The notes below the pieces were generated by a model. It was not told where the DNA came from, made no database searches, and saw only the letters and a list, made by a program, of their open reading frames with translations. A stretch of 64,000 nt of DNA from an uncultured Phascolarctobacterium sp. (GTDB lineage: Bacteria > Bacillota > Negativicutes > Acidaminococcales > Acidaminococcaceae), in the NCBI GenBank assembly GCA_900541915.1, contig UQLS01000001.1, positions 111,472 through 175,471 of the forward strand. Reading direction: 5' to 3'. The position numbers were made by a program, and so were the translations under genes. This document shows, piece after piece, positions 63,922 to 64,000 of this stretch; position 1 is the first letter of the stretch, and each line of letters starts with the position of its first letter.

Positions 63922-64000
63922 GGCTCTGTCACAACAAATGGTTGATTTTGACGAGAAATAGCGTATAATAATAGTAAGAAACAGTACCACCGAAGGAGGT
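63922..64000 (+). mobile_element. Left end of an insertion sequence (ISL3-like end), cut by the window
   Basis: GGCTCTGTCACAACAAATGG at 63922 resembles the terminal inverted repeat of ISL3-type elements. It is followed by a promoter (TTGATT 63942-63947, 16 bases, TATAAT 63964-63969) and the ribosome-binding site AAGGAGG at 63993-63999; the transposase would start just past the window on the plus strand. Family assignment is tentative because no transposase is visible. Confidence 0.65.

Noticed and set aside
1..64000. CRISPR arrays or phage structural genes
   Set aside because: No regularly spaced direct repeats and no capsid, terminase or tail genes are visible; the integrase remnant is the only phage-like trace.

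Overview
The window looks like a contiguous stretch of a low-GC chromosome from a Bacillota bacterium, most likely a member of the Negativicutes (Acidaminococcaceae/Phascolarctobacterium-like). This assignment is inference. It rests on RNase J, FtsK and RodZ-like genes beside RimO, a lysine riboswitch and Shine-Dalgarno-led GTG/TTG starts (Bacillota traits), combined with TRAP/TTT solute-binding proteins, anaerobic B12 synthesis and a Hyf-type hydrogenase. Almost all genes lie on the minus strand and are tightly packed.

Layout in window order: (1) 1-8762, a minus-strand housekeeping run rnj - ftsK - rodZ-like - ygiQ - solute-binding lipoprotein - rimO (rimO runs off the left edge). (2) 8911-12460, a TAXI-type TRAP transporter (binding protein, DUF1850 protein, fused permease) with an intrinsic terminator inside the DUF1850 coding region. 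(3) 12672-17589, an orphan plus-strand gene with an EF-hand-like loop, then a P-loop/Asp23-like fusion protein, a PHP phosphoesterase, leucyl aminopeptidase and an SH3/NlpC cell-wall hydrolase. (4) 17655-21971, the lysine pathway operon dapB-asd-lysC-dapA behind a consensus promoter and a lysine riboswitch. (5) 22026-28636, pnp-dut, an uncharacterised gene pair, a broken Nudix gene, a zinc alcohol dehydrogenase and tRNA-Asn. (6) 28694-42723, a 14-gene anaerobic cobalamin operon under a cobalamin riboswitch. (7) 42771-46628, an NlpC/P60 peptidase, a GT2 glycosyltransferase, RNase P RNA and a 5'-nucleotidase. (8) 46755-53659, an AT-rich accessory segment: ATC-hydrolase-like gene, NhaC antiporter, an integrase remnant, and a UbiD/MFS/UbiX/LysR cluster in which three of four genes carry one single-base frameshift each; tRNA-Leu lies just beyond it. 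(9) 53954-61837, an argA-like acetyltransferase and a six-gene hydrogenase-4-like (Hyf) complex with an unusual large subunit. (10) 61875-64000, an orphan TctC-type binding protein and a sialidase-like gene cut by the left end of an insertion sequence that runs off the right edge.

How it fits together: the B12 operon makes adenosylcobalamin intermediates de novo by the oxygen-independent route and is feedback-controlled by a riboswitch. The lysine operon supplies diaminopimelate/lysine and is controlled the same way by lysine. The Hyf complex would couple ferredoxin/H2 chemistry to ion transport. The main accessory signals are the decaying aryl-acid decarboxylase island, the IS-truncated sialidase, the terminator embedded in a coding sequence, and the altered active-site motifs of the hydrogenase.
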